A stretch of 64,000 nt of DNA from Cryptosporangium phraense. GTDB lineage: Bacteria > Actinomycetota > Actinomycetes > Mycobacteriales > Cryptosporangiaceae. The position numbers and the translations under genes were made by a program. Below, piece after piece: positions 1 through 7,878 of the stretch (positions within the stretch are counted from its first letter, which is position 1; every line of letters begins with the position of its first letter). The notes under the pieces were generated by a model, which saw only the letters and a list, made by a program, of their open reading frames with translations, was not told where the DNA came from and ran no database searches. The stretch spans positions 31,732 through 95,731 of the forward strand of contig NZ_VIRS01000028.1 of the NCBI RefSeq assembly GCF_006912135.1, given 5' to 3'.

Positions 1-626
1 ATGAACGAGCCACCGGACCAGACCGCGGTGTTCAGCGCGGCGAACTTGTTGTCGCCGACCGGGATCACCGAGCCGAAGTACTCCTTGAAGATGTCCTCGT
101 GCTCTTTGAGCGCCGTGTCGGTGTCGAGGAAGACGACGCCCTGCTCCTCGAGGTCTTCCCGGATCTTGTGGTAGACGACCTCGGACTCGTACTGGGCCGC
201 GACGCCGGCGACGAGGCGCTGCTTCTCCGCCTCGGGGATGCCGAGCTTGTCGTAGGTGGCCTTGATGTCCTCCGGAAGCTCCTCCCAGCTCTGGGCCTGC
301 TTCTCGGTGGAGCGCACGAAGTACTTGATGTTGTCGAAGTCGATGCCGCCGAGGTCGGCGCCCCAGTCGGGCATCGGCTTCTTGCCGAACAGCGTCAGCC
401 CCCGGAGACGGCGGCGGAGCATCCACTCGGGTTCGTTCTTCTTCGCCGAGATGTCCCGGACCACGGCCTCGTTCAGACCACGCGTCGCGGCCGCGCCGGC
501 CACGTCGGTGTCGGCCCAGCCGAACTGATAGTTGCCCAGCGCCGCGATCTGCTCGTCCTGCGTGAGCGGCACGGTAGCGACAGGCGCGCCGGCCTCCGAG
601 CGGTTCTCGGGCGTGATGGCGGTCAT
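1..626 (-). CDS. sufB: Fe-S cluster assembly scaffold SufB (N-terminal part, runs off window)
   Basis: SufB is the scaffold subunit of the SUF machinery; with SufC (ATPase) and SufD it builds Fe-S clusters in the cytoplasm. About 208 codons are visible before the gene leaves the left edge. They include SufB-like stretches such as [18 protein letters not shown] and, further on, [17 protein letters not shown]. The ATG at 624-626 is preceded by a GGAGG ribosome-binding site 8 nt upstream, which fixes the start. The gene lies 46 bp after sufR on the same strand, so the two are probably cotranscribed, as in other actinobacteria. The rest of the operon (sufD, sufC, sufS, sufU) would lie outside the window and is not seen. 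Confidence 0.95.
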   Translation of the reverse strand, partial: MTAITPENRSEAGAPVATVPLTQDEQIAALGNYQFGWADTDVAGAAATRGLNEAVVRDISAKKNEPEWMLRRRLRGLTLFGKKPMPDWGADLGGIDFDNIKYFVRSTEKQAQSWEELPEDIKATYDKLGIPEAEKQRLVAGVAAQYESEVVYHKIREDLEEQGVVFLDTDTALKEHEDIFKEYFGSVIPVGDNKFAALNTAVWSGGSF

Positions 627-672
627 GAGGACGTCCTCCCGGGACGGGTGTAGGTGCAGGTAATGCCGTGGT

Positions 673-1356
673 TCACACTGCTTCTTTCGGTCTCGGCGGC
701 GCCGGTATGTGCGTCGTACAGACGCCGTCGCCGTGCGCGATCGTCGCGAGCCGCTGGACGTGGCTGCCGAGCAACCGCGAGATGACCGCGGTCTCGGCCT
801 CGCACAGCTGCGGGAACTCCGCGGCGACCTGGGCGACCGGGCAGTGGTGCTGGCACAGCTGCCCGCCGCCGGCCAGCGCCGAAGCGCTGGCAGCGTAACC
901 CTCGGCGGAGAGCGCGTCGGCCAGGGCCTCGGCCCGCGCCAGCGGATCGTCACCGGCGTCGGCCATCGCCGCCCGGCACCGCTCCTCGAGTACCCGCACG
1001 CGCTCGGCGGCGAACGTCGCCACCGCGTCGTCACCGTGCAGGCGGGCGAGGAACCGGAGCACCTCGGCGGCCAGGTCGTCGTACATGTGCGGGAACGTCT
1101 CCCGACCGGCGTCGGTGAGCACGAACTCCTTGGCCGGGCGTCCGCGGCCCCGCGGGCCGCGGCCCGGCCGCTCCCGGCTGACGACGCTGCCCTCGGCGAG
1201 CATCGCGTCGAGGTGGCGGCGGACGGCCGCCGGGGTGAGGCCCAGTCGCTCGCTCAGGTCGGCGGCCGTGGCCGCGCCTTCTTCGAGCAGGAGTCGGCCG
1301 ACCCGGTCACGGGTCCTCTCGTCGGTGGGCCCGACGGTCGGCTCGACGTTTTTCAC
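673..1356 (-). CDS. sufR: SufR-type Fe-S-sensing transcriptional regulator
   Basis: This 227-residue protein has an N-terminal winged-helix domain (about residues 18-75) ending in a basic RGRPAKEF wing. Its C-terminal half carries four clustered cysteines (C168, C172, C185, C213) suited to holding an Fe-S cluster. Actinobacterial SufR proteins have this layout and repress the suf operon when their cluster is intact. The gene is first in the operon, directly before sufB, which supports the assignment. The start is a GTG at 1354-1356. No clear ribosome-binding site precedes it, and an operator-like palindrome overlaps the start, so a leaderless or very short-leader transcript is possible. Confidence 0.9.
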   Translation of the reverse strand: MKNVEPTVGPTDERTRDRVGRLLLEEGAATAADLSERLGLTPAAVRRHLDAMLAEGSVVSRERPGRGPRGRGRPAKEFVLTDAGRETFPHMYDDLAAEVLRFLARLHGDDAVATFAAERVRVLEERCRAAMADAGDDPLARAEALADALSAEGYAASASALAGGGQLCQHHCPVAQVAAEFPQLCEAETAVISRLLGSHVQRLATIAHGDGVCTTHIPAPPRPKEAV

Positions 1357-1369
1357 AACATCATTGTTG
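1356..1369. promoter_or_regulatory. Candidate SufR operator CAAC-N6-GTTG
   Basis: The sequence CAACATCATTGTTG is a perfect CAAC-N6-GTTG inverted repeat (the symmetry extends to 5 bp per arm). This pattern was reported for cyanobacterial SufR. It begins at the last base of the sufR start codon region and extends upstream. Binding here would block the transcription start of sufR-sufB. Autoregulation is inferred; the sequence shows only the palindrome and its position. Confidence 0.6.
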
Positions 1370-1428
1370 CGGATATCCGGCGGACCGGCCAGCGCGGGTT
1401 ACGCGTGGGTATTCGTGAGCACGGTCAC

Positions 1429-1447
1429 GCAGGGTAGCCTTACCTTT
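1429..1447. promoter_or_regulatory. Candidate IdeR/DmdR1-type iron box
   Basis: Read leftward, this 19-mer (AAAGGTAAGGCTACCCTGC) matches the actinobacterial iron-box consensus TTAGGTTAGGCTAACCTAA at 13 of 19 positions, including the central AGGCTA. It lies about 75 bp upstream of sufR and 55 bp upstream of the divergent acetyltransferase gene. Iron control of the suf operon would make biological sense. The match was scored by eye and could be chance. Confidence 0.4.
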
Positions 1448-1501
1448 CTACGACACGCCCGATAATCGTGTGGTCTGTGAGCATTCCCCGCGTGGGGCAC
1501 G

Positions 1502-2371
1502 ATGGCGCCCGTGACTTCAGTTCTCGCCGGACGCCTCGCCGATCCCGCGGCACGGGAGGCAACCGTGGTCGCGCGAACCCCGGCGCCGCGCACCCGCAAG
1601 ACGCTCGCGGCCGACCTTCGGGCCCTCGGCGTCCGGGACGGGGATGTGCTCCTCACCCACACCTCGGTCTCCGCGCTGGGCTGGGTCGCCGGGCGCGAAC
1701 ACGCGGTGATCCTGGCTCTGCTCGACGCGGTCGGGCCGACCGGCACGCTCGTCGTCCCGACCCAGACCGGCACCAACTCCGACCCCTCCGAGTGGCAGGC
1801 GCCGGCCGTGCCGGCCGAGTGGTGGGACGTCATCCGGGCCGAGGCGCCCGGCTTCGACCCGGCCCGGACGCCGACCGACGGCATGGGCTGGCTGCCCGAG
1901 ACGCTGCGGACCTGGCCCGGCGCGGTCCGCAGCACCCACCCGCAGACGTCGTTCGCCGCGCTCGGCCCGTCGGCCGGCGCGCTGATGGCCCGGCACGACC
2001 TCGACTGCCGGTTCGGAGACCGGTCGCCGCTGGCCGCGCTCGAGGCGGCCGGTGCGAGAGTGCTGCTGCTCGGCGCCGGCTACCACGCCTGCACCGCGTT
2101 CCACCTGGGTGAGGCCCGGTCGGCCGGAGCTCCGCGGGAACGGCTCGCCTGCGCGGTGCTCGACGCCGACGGCGAGCGTCGCTGGACCCACTACGTCGAC
2201 GTCGTGGCCGACGAGCGGGACTTCGCCTCGCTCGGCGCCGCGTTCGCGGGCACCGGCGAGGTGACGGCCGGCCCGGTCGGGTCGGCCCGGGCCAAGATCT
2301 TCGCTCTGGACGCCGCCGCGCGCTTCGCGTCGACCTGGATCCCGGCGCACCGGCCGGGCTGGAGCTCTTAG
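1502..2371 (+). CDS. Aminoglycoside N(3)-acetyltransferase family protein (Antibiotic_NAT)
   Basis: This 289-residue protein has the family pattern throughout: LRALGVRDGDVLLTHTSVSA near residue 40, PTQT around residue 83, RTPTDGMGWLPETLRTWPG around residues 121-139, and RSTHPQTSFAALG just after. Members use acetyl-CoA to acetylate the 3-amino group of aminoglycosides, but many chromosomal homologues have no proven resistance role. The start is uncertain: ATG 1502 has no clear ribosome-binding site, and GTG 1511 is an alternative. The first 30 residues look unconserved. Its stop codon overlaps that of the convergent purU by 4 bp. Function as a resistance gene should not be assumed. Confidence 0.8.
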   Translation: MAPVTSVLAGRLADPAAREATVVARTPAPRTRKTLAADLRALGVRDGDVLLTHTSVSALGWVAGREHAVILALLDAVGPTGTLVVPTQTGTNSDPSEWQAPAVPAEWWDVIRAEAPGFDPARTPTDGMGWLPETLRTWPGAVRSTHPQTSFAALGPSAGALMARHDLDCRFGDRSPLAALEAAGARVLLLGAGYHACTAFHLGEARSAGAPRERLACAVLDADGERRWTHYVDVVADERDFASLGAAFAGTGEVTAGPVGSARAKIFALDAAARFASTWIPAHRPGWSS

Positions 2372-3228
2372 CGGAAGACCACCGTGCGGTCGCCGTTGAG
2401 CAGCACCCGGTGCTCGACGTGCCACTTGACCGCCCGGGAGAGGGCCAGGCACTCGACGTCCCGGCCGCTCTGCACCATCTCGTCCGGGCCGTCGGTGTGG
2501 TCGACTCGGGCGACCTCCTGCTCGATGATCGGGCCCTCATCCAGGTCGCCGGTGACGTAGTGCGCGGTCGCGCCGATCACCTTGACGCCCCGGGCGTGAG
2601 CCTGGTGGTACGGCCGGGCGCCCTTGAAGCTGGGCAGGAACGAGTGGTGGATGTTGATCGCGCGTCCGGCCAGGTCACGGCAGAGGTCGTCGGACAGGAT
2701 CTGCATGTAGCGGGCGAGCACGACCAGGTCGACCCGGTGTTCGTCGATCAGCCCGCGCAGCTTCGCCTCGGCCTCGTCCTTGGTGTCCGGTGTCACCGGG
2801 ACGTGGTGGAACGGGACGTTGTGCCAGCGGGCCAGCGCCGCGAAGTCCGAGTGGTTCGAGACGATCGCCGGGACGTCGATCTTGAGGGCGCCGGTCTCGC
2901 GGCGGAACAGCAGGTCGTTGAGGCAGTGCCCGAGCTTGCTCACCAGGATCAGCACCCGCGGGCGGACCGCGAGGTCGTGGACGCCCCAGTCCATGCCGAA
3001 CTCGGCCGCGGTCGGCGCGAACTCGTCCCGCAGGTCCCCCGCACTGCCGGTTGCCGGACCGGAGATGTGGACGCGCATGAAGAAGCGGCCGGTGAACGGG
3101 TCGCCGAACTGCTGGCTCTCCAGGATGTTGCAACCGGCACCGGCGAGGCGGCCGGCGACCGCGTGGACGATGCCGGGACGGTCGGCACAAGACAAGGTGA
3201 GGACGTACTGGGGTGACGATTCGGGCAC
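2368..3228 (-). CDS. purU: Formyltetrahydrofolate deformylase
   Basis: PurU hydrolyses 10-formyl-THF to THF plus formate, balancing one-carbon pools and supplying formate. The 286-residue product has an N-terminal ACT domain (residues 1-80, with SCADRPGIVHAVAGRLAGAG) and a formyltransferase-like catalytic domain. The latter shows INIHHSFLPSFKGARPYHQA and, later, HYVTGDLDEGPIIEQ, matching the Asn/His/Asp catalytic set of this fold. The frame is open far upstream of the gene. GTG at 3226-3228 is chosen because it gives the usual family length and begins just before the ACT strand. It is divergent from ctaA and convergent with the acetyltransferase gene. Confidence 0.93.
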   Translation of the reverse strand: MPESSPQYVLTLSCADRPGIVHAVAGRLAGAGCNILESQQFGDPFTGRFFMRVHISGPATGSAGDLRDEFAPTAAEFGMDWGVHDLAVRPRVLILVSKLGHCLNDLLFRRETGALKIDVPAIVSNHSDFAALARWHNVPFHHVPVTPDTKDEAEAKLRGLIDEHRVDLVVLARYMQILSDDLCRDLAGRAINIHHSFLPSFKGARPYHQAHARGVKVIGATAHYVTGDLDEGPIIEQEVARVDHTDGPDEMVQSGRDVECLALSRAVKWHVEHRVLLNGDRTVVFR

Positions 3229-3289
3229 GGCCTGGAGGCTACCCGGAGCGATTCGGAGCCGATCGTCTACGGCACATAGAATGCCGCGC

Positions 3290-4237
3290 ATGAGTACCGC
3301 GACCGCCGCCGCTACCGAGCCGGCAGCACCGGACCGGGACCCGACCTGGTTCCAGCGGCTGCGGAACGCGCCGTCGCTGGTCCGGTGGCTCGCGTTCGGG
3401 ACGGTCGTGGGCAACATCGTGATCGTGCTCACCGGCGCCGCGGTCCGGCTGTCGGCGTCCGGGCTCGGCTGCCCGACCTGGCCCAAGTGCACCGACGACA
3501 GCTACACGAACACGCCCGAGTTCGGCATCCACGGCTACATCGAGTTCGGCAACCGCCTGCTGACGTTCGTCCTGTCGGCGATCGTGGCCGCGGCGATCAT
3601 CACGGTGTTCCTCCAGCGGCCCCGGCGCCGCTCGCTGGTCTGGCTGTCGCTGGCCCAGTTCTTCGGCATCGTCGCCCAGGCCGTCGTCGGCGGCATCACG
3701 GTGCTGACCGGGCTGAACCCGTGGACGGTTTCGGCGCACTTCCTGGTGTCGATGGCCCTGATCTACGCGGCCTACGCGTTCTGGGTCCGCACCGGCGAGG
3801 GCGACGGGCCGCGCGACTGGCGGGTCACGGCGCCGCTGCGCTGGGTCGGCCGGGGAATCGCCGTGGCCGCGGGCGCGACGATCGTCATCGGCACGGTGGT
3901 GACCGGGAGCGGCCCGCACTCGGGCGACGGGAACGCCCCGCGGACCGGGTTCGACCCGGCGCTGGTCAGCCAGCTGCACGCGGACGCGGTGTTCCTGCTC
4001 ATCGGGCTGACGATCGGGGGCGTGCTGGCGCTGCGCGGGGTCCCGGCCGCCCGCAACGCGGTGATCGCGCTGCTCGTCGTCGAGCTGGCCCAGGGGCTGA
4101 TCGGGTACGTCCAGTACTTCACGCACCTCCCGGTGGGCCTGGTGGCCGCGCACGTGCTCGGTGCCTCCATCCTCTGGGCGTTCGCTCTCCACGTCCTCTT
4201 CAGCCTCCGGGTGCGGAATGATCGACTTACGGCCTGA
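3290..4237 (+). CDS. ctaA: Heme A synthase (CtaA/Cox15)
   Basis: CtaA oxidises the C8 methyl of heme O to the formyl group of heme A, the cofactor of aa3-type cytochrome oxidase. The 315-residue protein is an eight-helix membrane protein. It has the four expected heme-ligand histidines, near residues 81 (HGYIEFGNR), 150 (TVSAHF), 230 (SQLHADA) and 288 (VAAHVLG). A CPTWPKC pair of cysteines sits in the first extracellular loop. An in-frame ATG at 3281 is an alternative start. Its partner ctaB lies about 2.4 kb away on the other strand. The 3' end overlaps the next gene by 20 bp, suggesting translational coupling. Confidence 0.92.
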   Translation: MSTATAAATEPAAPDRDPTWFQRLRNAPSLVRWLAFGTVVGNIVIVLTGAAVRLSASGLGCPTWPKCTDDSYTNTPEFGIHGYIEFGNRLLTFVLSAIVAAAIITVFLQRPRRRSLVWLSLAQFFGIVAQAVVGGITVLTGLNPWTVSAHFLVSMALIYAAYAFWVRTGEGDGPRDWRVTAPLRWVGRGIAVAAGATIVIGTVVTGSGPHSGDGNAPRTGFDPALVSQLHADAVFLLIGLTIGGVLALRGVPAARNAVIALLVVELAQGLIGYVQYFTHLPVGLVAAHVLGASILWAFALHVLFSLRVRNDRLTA

Positions 4238-4769
4238 GCAGGGCGGTCGCGGGCGGGGCATCGCGGCCGCGATCGAGGGTGGCTTCGCGGCCTGCTGGTT
4301 CGGCTGGGCTCAGGCCGAGCCGCCGGGCTGGCTCGTCCCGCTGCTGATCGTCGGCGCGGTGCTGAGCGGCGCTCTCGCGGTCGGCGGGGTCGTGCTGGCG
4401 GTGCGGAGCCCGTCCGGGTCGTCGCCCATGGCCGTCGCCCGCACGCGGACGCAGTACTACGTCACGGTGGCGATCGAGGTCGTGCTCATCTGGGCCGGAT
4501 CGGCCCTGCTCGGGGCCACCGGCCACGACGAGTACATCGCGGCCTGGATCGCGCTGGTCGTCGGCGTGCACTTCGTGCCGCTCGGCCGGTTCTTCGGTGA
4601 GCCGCTGCTGCAGATCTCCGGCGTGGTGATCTCGCTGGTCGCGATCGGCGCGGCGGTCGTCGCGCTCGCGACCGACTCCGGCAGCAGCACGGTCGCCGGC
4701 ACCGGCACCGGCCTGGCGCTGCTCGTCACCGGTGTTCTCACGCTCTTCGGCGTTCGCGCCCCGAACTGA
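4218..4769 (+). CDS. Uncharacterised five-helix membrane protein (tandem paralogue 1)
   Basis: I do not recognise a named family. From ATG 4218 the product is 183 residues, with a short cytoplasmic N-terminus and about five hydrophobic helices. Helix 4 ends in GVHFVPLGRFFGEPLLQISG. The downstream gene encodes a protein with the same layout and a matching GLHFVPLARLLGQALLGWAG segment, so the two look like tandem duplicates. It overlaps ctaA by 20 bp, so it is probably cotranscribed with it; a role near heme A or respiration is only a guess. An earlier in-frame start at 4161 would overlap ctaA by 77 bp and is less likely. Confidence 0.75.
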   Translation: MIDLRPEQGGRGRGIAAAIEGGFAACWFGWAQAEPPGWLVPLLIVGAVLSGALAVGGVVLAVRSPSGSSPMAVARTRTQYYVTVAIEVVLIWAGSALLGATGHDEYIAAWIALVVGVHFVPLGRFFGEPLLQISGVVISLVAIGAAVVALATDSGSSTVAGTGTGLALLVTGVLTLFGVRAPN

Positions 4770-4814
4770 CTCATTCGCCCCACGGTCCCCGGCCGGGACC
4801 GGCACCATGGCCCG

Positions 4815-5372
4815 ATGATCGGCAGCCTCGGCGGCACCGTCCGCAGACGTGGTGGGTTGGCCGCGGTGATCGCGGGCTTCTTCGGCGCGGTGTGGTTCGG
4901 CTGGGCGCGGGACGGGCTGGCCGAGCGTTACGAGTGGGCCCTGATCCTGGTGATCGCGCCGTCGTTCCTGGTCGTGGGCTGGGGCGCGGTGCGGGCCTGG
5001 GGTCCGCCGCCGGCCGGTGGCGAGCCGGCCGACCCCACGTTCAGGCACCGGTCCCCGATCCTGGTCGGGGTCGAGTTCGTCGTGGCCGCCGCGGCCGCCT
5101 GGTTCACCGGCCCCGCGTCCGACGTGGTGCTGGCGGTCACGACGATCGTGATCGGCCTGCACTTCGTGCCGCTCGCCCGGCTCCTGGGGCAGGCGCTGCT
5201 CGGGTGGGCCGGCGCGGCGATCGTCGTCGTCGGGCTGGTCGCGTGGGCGACCGCGGCCGTCGCCGACGACAGCAGCGACCCGGTCGCCGGGCTCGGGACC
5301 GGCGCGGTGCTGCTGGCCGCCGCCCTCCTGACGCTCCGCCGGACCGCGGTCGGGCCGACCGTCAGAGCGTGA
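4815..5372 (+). CDS. Uncharacterised five-helix membrane protein (tandem paralogue 2)
   Basis: This 185-residue product is a paralogue of the preceding gene. Both have an N-terminal GFxxxxWFGWA-type helix, a similar hydrophobic spacing, and a shared HFVPLxRxxGxxLLxxxG signature near residue 115. The ATG at 4815 is 45 bp after the previous stop. The 3' end overlaps the convergent short-chain dehydrogenase gene by 11 bp. No catalytic motif or charged intramembrane residue stands out apart from the conserved histidine and arginine of the signature. Function is unknown. Confidence 0.75.
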   Translation: MIGSLGGTVRRRGGLAAVIAGFFGAVWFGWARDGLAERYEWALILVIAPSFLVVGWGAVRAWGPPPAGGEPADPTFRHRSPILVGVEFVVAAAAAWFTGPASDVVLAVTTIVIGLHFVPLARLLGQALLGWAGAAIVVVGLVAWATAAVADDSSDPVAGLGTGAVLLAAALLTLRRTAVGPTVRA

Positions 5373-6291
5373 TCGGGACGCCGGTCACGTCGGCGGAGTA
5401 CTCCCAGAGCCGGCGGGCGTTCGGCTCGTCGTAGGCGGCCGCGGTGTACCGGACGCGCACCGGGCGACCGCGCAGCTCCCCCGGGCCGCCCGGGCCGTAG
5501 TACTCGCCGCCCGCCGCGGCCGGATCGGTGGCGGCGCGCAGCGTCGGCAGCGCGCCGGTCGCGGCCGACTGGCCGATCACCTTCGTCGCGGCCGCCGAGA
5601 GCACGGTGAACAGCGTGGCCCCGTTCGCCCCCGGGCCGGTCGTGACCAGGTTGGTCGCGGTGTAGCCGGGGTGGGCTCCCAGGCTGGCCACCGGAGCACC
5701 GGCGGCGCGGAGCCGACGGTCGAGCTCGAGCGTGAACCAGGCGTTGGCGAGCTTGGAGAAGTTGTACGCGCCGGTAGCCGAGTAGCGGCGCTCGCTCTGC
5801 GGGTCGTCGAGCAGCGACGGCGACCCGAACTTGTGCATGACGCTGCTGAGCGTCACGACCCGGGCCCCGGGCCGCTCGAGCAGCCGGGGCAGCAGCAGCC
5901 CGGTCAGCGCGAAGTGACCCAGGTGGTTGGTGCCGAACTGGGCCTCGAAGCCCTGGGCGGTCGTGTGCCGGGTCGGCACGTTCATGATCCCGGCGTTGTT
6001 CACCAGCAGGTCGAGCGGCCCGGTCGTGGCGTCCGCGAAGGCCCGGACCGAGTCGAGATCGGCGAGGTCGAGCGGCCGGACCTCGATCCGGCCGGCCGCG
6101 GCCGGCACGGCCGCACGCAGCCGGTCGAGCGCGGCCGCGCCTTTGGGCGCGCTCCGGCAGGCGAGGAGGACCGCGCTGCCCGCGCGGGCCAGCGCCTCGG
6201 CCGCGCGGTAGCCGATGCCGCTGTTGGCGCCGGTGACGACCGCGACGCGTCCGGTCTGGTCGGGGATGTCGGCCGCGGTCCAGCGGGCCAC
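5362..6291 (-). CDS. Short-chain dehydrogenase/reductase (NAD(P)-dependent)
   Basis: This 309-residue Rossmann-fold oxidoreductase has the classical SDR motifs: TGANSGIG for nucleotide binding near residue 20, NNAG near residue 97, and catalytic SSV followed by YNFSK. The layout, with an ACRS segment after the glycine motif, resembles the retinol dehydrogenase/protochlorophyllide reductase-like branch. The substrate cannot be told from sequence. The frame is open further upstream. GTG at 6289-6291 is chosen because it sits 2 bp after the stop of the upstream small gene and gives the usual N-terminus. The two genes are very likely cotranscribed. Confidence 0.85.
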   Translation of the reverse strand: MARWTAADIPDQTGRVAVVTGANSGIGYRAAEALARAGSAVLLACRSAPKGAAALDRLRAAVPAAAGRIEVRPLDLADLDSVRAFADATTGPLDLLVNNAGIMNVPTRHTTAQGFEAQFGTNHLGHFALTGLLLPRLLERPGARVVTLSSVMHKFGSPSLLDDPQSERRYSATGAYNFSKLANAWFTLELDRRLRAAGAPVASLGAHPGYTATNLVTTGPGANGATLFTVLSAAATKVIGQSAATGALPTLRAATDPAAAGGEYYGPGGPGELRGRPVRVRYTAAAYDEPNARRLWEYSADVTGVPITL

Positions 6292-6293
6292 GA

Positions 6294-6566
6294 CTAGTGC
6301 TTCCCGCCCATGTATTTCCACTCGGGCGGGCCGGTCTTGATGCCGGTGACGAGGTCGCGATCCCACTCGTCCTTGACCGTGACCTCGGCCTCGGCGCAGG
6401 CCGCGGTGGCCGCCTCGACGCCCCCGGCGACGACCTGATCGCCCCAGGCGCCGTCGGCCCCGACGAGCACGACCCGGGCACCCTTCTGCCCGAGGTACTC
6501 CACGACGGCGGTCGCCCCGCCATGGGACGACGCGAACCCCTGCAGCCGCTTGACGATGTCAGCCAT
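6294..6566 (-). CDS. Small conserved-looking hypothetical protein (90 aa)
   Basis: The product is 90 residues, soluble, with an alternating helix/strand pattern and a C-terminal EWKYMGGKH. I do not recognise the family. The sequence AVVEYLGQKGARVVLVGADGAWGDQ suggests a small alpha/beta fold. It follows ctaB by 37 bp on the same strand and ends 2 bp before the SDR start, giving a probable ctaB-small gene-SDR operon. Codon use matches its neighbours, so it looks like a genuine gene. Confidence 0.7.
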   Translation of the reverse strand: MADIVKRLQGFASSHGGATAVVEYLGQKGARVVLVGADGAWGDQVVAGGVEAATAACAEAEVTVKDEWDRDLVTGIKTGPPEWKYMGGKH

Positions 6567-6603
6567 GCCGACACGTTACCGACCGGTAGGGCCGGTACGC
6601 ACG

Positions 6604-7524
6604 TTACGAGATCAAAGCGTCGACGGCGACGGCCAGGAACAACAGCGTGAGGTACGTGATCGAGAGGTGGAACAGCCGCATCGGCTTGACCTTCAGCTCC
6701 CGCCGCACCTGCCGGTTCAGCCGGTGGGCCTCGACCAGGAACCAGCCGCCGAGCACCAGCGCCGTCGCGCCGTAGATCCAGCCCGTGGCCAGCGGCCAGA
6801 GCAGCAGCGAGCACAGCACCATCGCCCAGGAATACGCGAGGATCTGTCCGGTCACGACCTTGGGAGCCGCGACGACCGGCAGCATCGGCACGCCGGCCTT
6901 GGCGTAGTCGTTGCGGAACTTCATCGCCAGCGGCCAGTAGTGCGGCGGCGTCCAGAAGAAGATCACGCCGAACAGGACCAGCGGGGCCCAGCTCAGCGAG
7001 TTCGTGACCGCGGCCCAGCCGATCAGCACCGGCATGCAGCCGGCCGCGCCGCCCCAGACGATGTTCTGGCTGGTCCGTCGCTTGAGCACCGCGGTGTAGA
7101 CCAGGACGTAGAACAGGATCGCGGCCAGCGCCAGCCCGGCGGCCAGCGCGTTGGTCTGCCACCACAGGAACGCGACCGCGACCACGCCGAGCGCGACACC
7201 GAAGATCAGCGCGCTGCGCGGCTCCACCGTGTGCTGGGCCAGCGGACGCCGTTTGGTGCGAGACATCTTTTCGTCGATGTCGCGGTCGATGTAGCAGTTG
7301 AGCGCGTTCGCACTACCGGCCGCGAGCGTGCCACCGAGGACGGTGGCGACGATGAGCCACAGCGAGGGCATGCCACGCTGGGCGAGGAGCATCGTCGGAA
7401 CCGTCGACACGAGGAGCGTCTCGATGATTCGCGGCTTGGTCAGGGCGACGTAGGCCTTGACCACACCCAGTGGCTTCAGACGCGGCGGCCGGGACCCGGC
7501 CGGCGCCTCCACTTGTGCAGTCAC
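6604..7524 (-). CDS. ctaB: Protoheme IX farnesyltransferase (heme O synthase)
   Basis: CtaB attaches a farnesyl group to protoheme to make heme O, the substrate of CtaA. The 306-residue membrane protein shows the UbiA-family prenyl-diphosphate site [20 protein letters not shown] (about residues 76-95). The second Asp-containing loop region lies near [16 protein letters not shown]. Eight or nine hydrophobic helices are visible. It is transcribed away from tkt; the order ctaB-tkt (divergent) is typical of actinobacteria. The 354-bp gap upstream should hold both promoters. Confidence 0.95.
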   Translation of the reverse strand: MTAQVEAPAGSRPPRLKPLGVVKAYVALTKPRIIETLLVSTVPTMLLAQRGMPSLWLIVATVLGGTLAAGSANALNCYIDRDIDEKMSRTKRRPLAQHTVEPRSALIFGVALGVVAVAFLWWQTNALAAGLALAAILFYVLVYTAVLKRRTSQNIVWGGAAGCMPVLIGWAAVTNSLSWAPLVLFGVIFFWTPPHYWPLAMKFRNDYAKAGVPMLPVVAAPKVVTGQILAYSWAMVLCSLLLWPLATGWIYGATALVLGGWFLVEAHRLNRQVRRELKVKPMRLFHLSITYLTLLFLAVAVDALIS

Positions 7525-7878
7525 GACGGCTCCGCCGCAATACGGGGGGTCACAGCAGACCGTCCACCTTCCGATCGTTCCGACCGTGCTCCGCCGGTCA
7601 GCCCTTCGGCGCGACGCAGAACGGCGCGCCCGGGTCAGAATAGACCGCCGCCAATCGTCTACACGCTGTGGGTGGGTGGGACGCGCCGGACGGTCGGGCC
7701 ATCGTCAAAATAGTGGGGTGAACGAGTCTTCCGCACCGGAAGGACATTCACGCGACACCATCCAGAGACGCGTCGTTACTCACTGGGTGGGTAGGGTTTT
7801 TGCAGGAGCCGGTCGCGGAACTCCCACGGCCGGATCGGCATTCCGTCCTGAAGAAGGACTCGGACGAGGGACACGCCT
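7525..7878. other. Divergent intergenic region between ctaB and tkt
   Basis: This 354-bp gap must carry promoters for ctaB (left) and tkt (right). No hexamer pair convincing enough to call was found on either strand. A GAGGGA ribosome-binding site lies about 7 nt before the tkt GTG. No RNA structure or reading frame of note was seen. Confidence 0.5.

Noticed and set aside
1502..2371. Calling the AAC(3)-like gene an acquired resistance gene
   Set aside because: Base composition matches its neighbours, no mobile element is nearby, and chromosomal family members often have no resistance phenotype.
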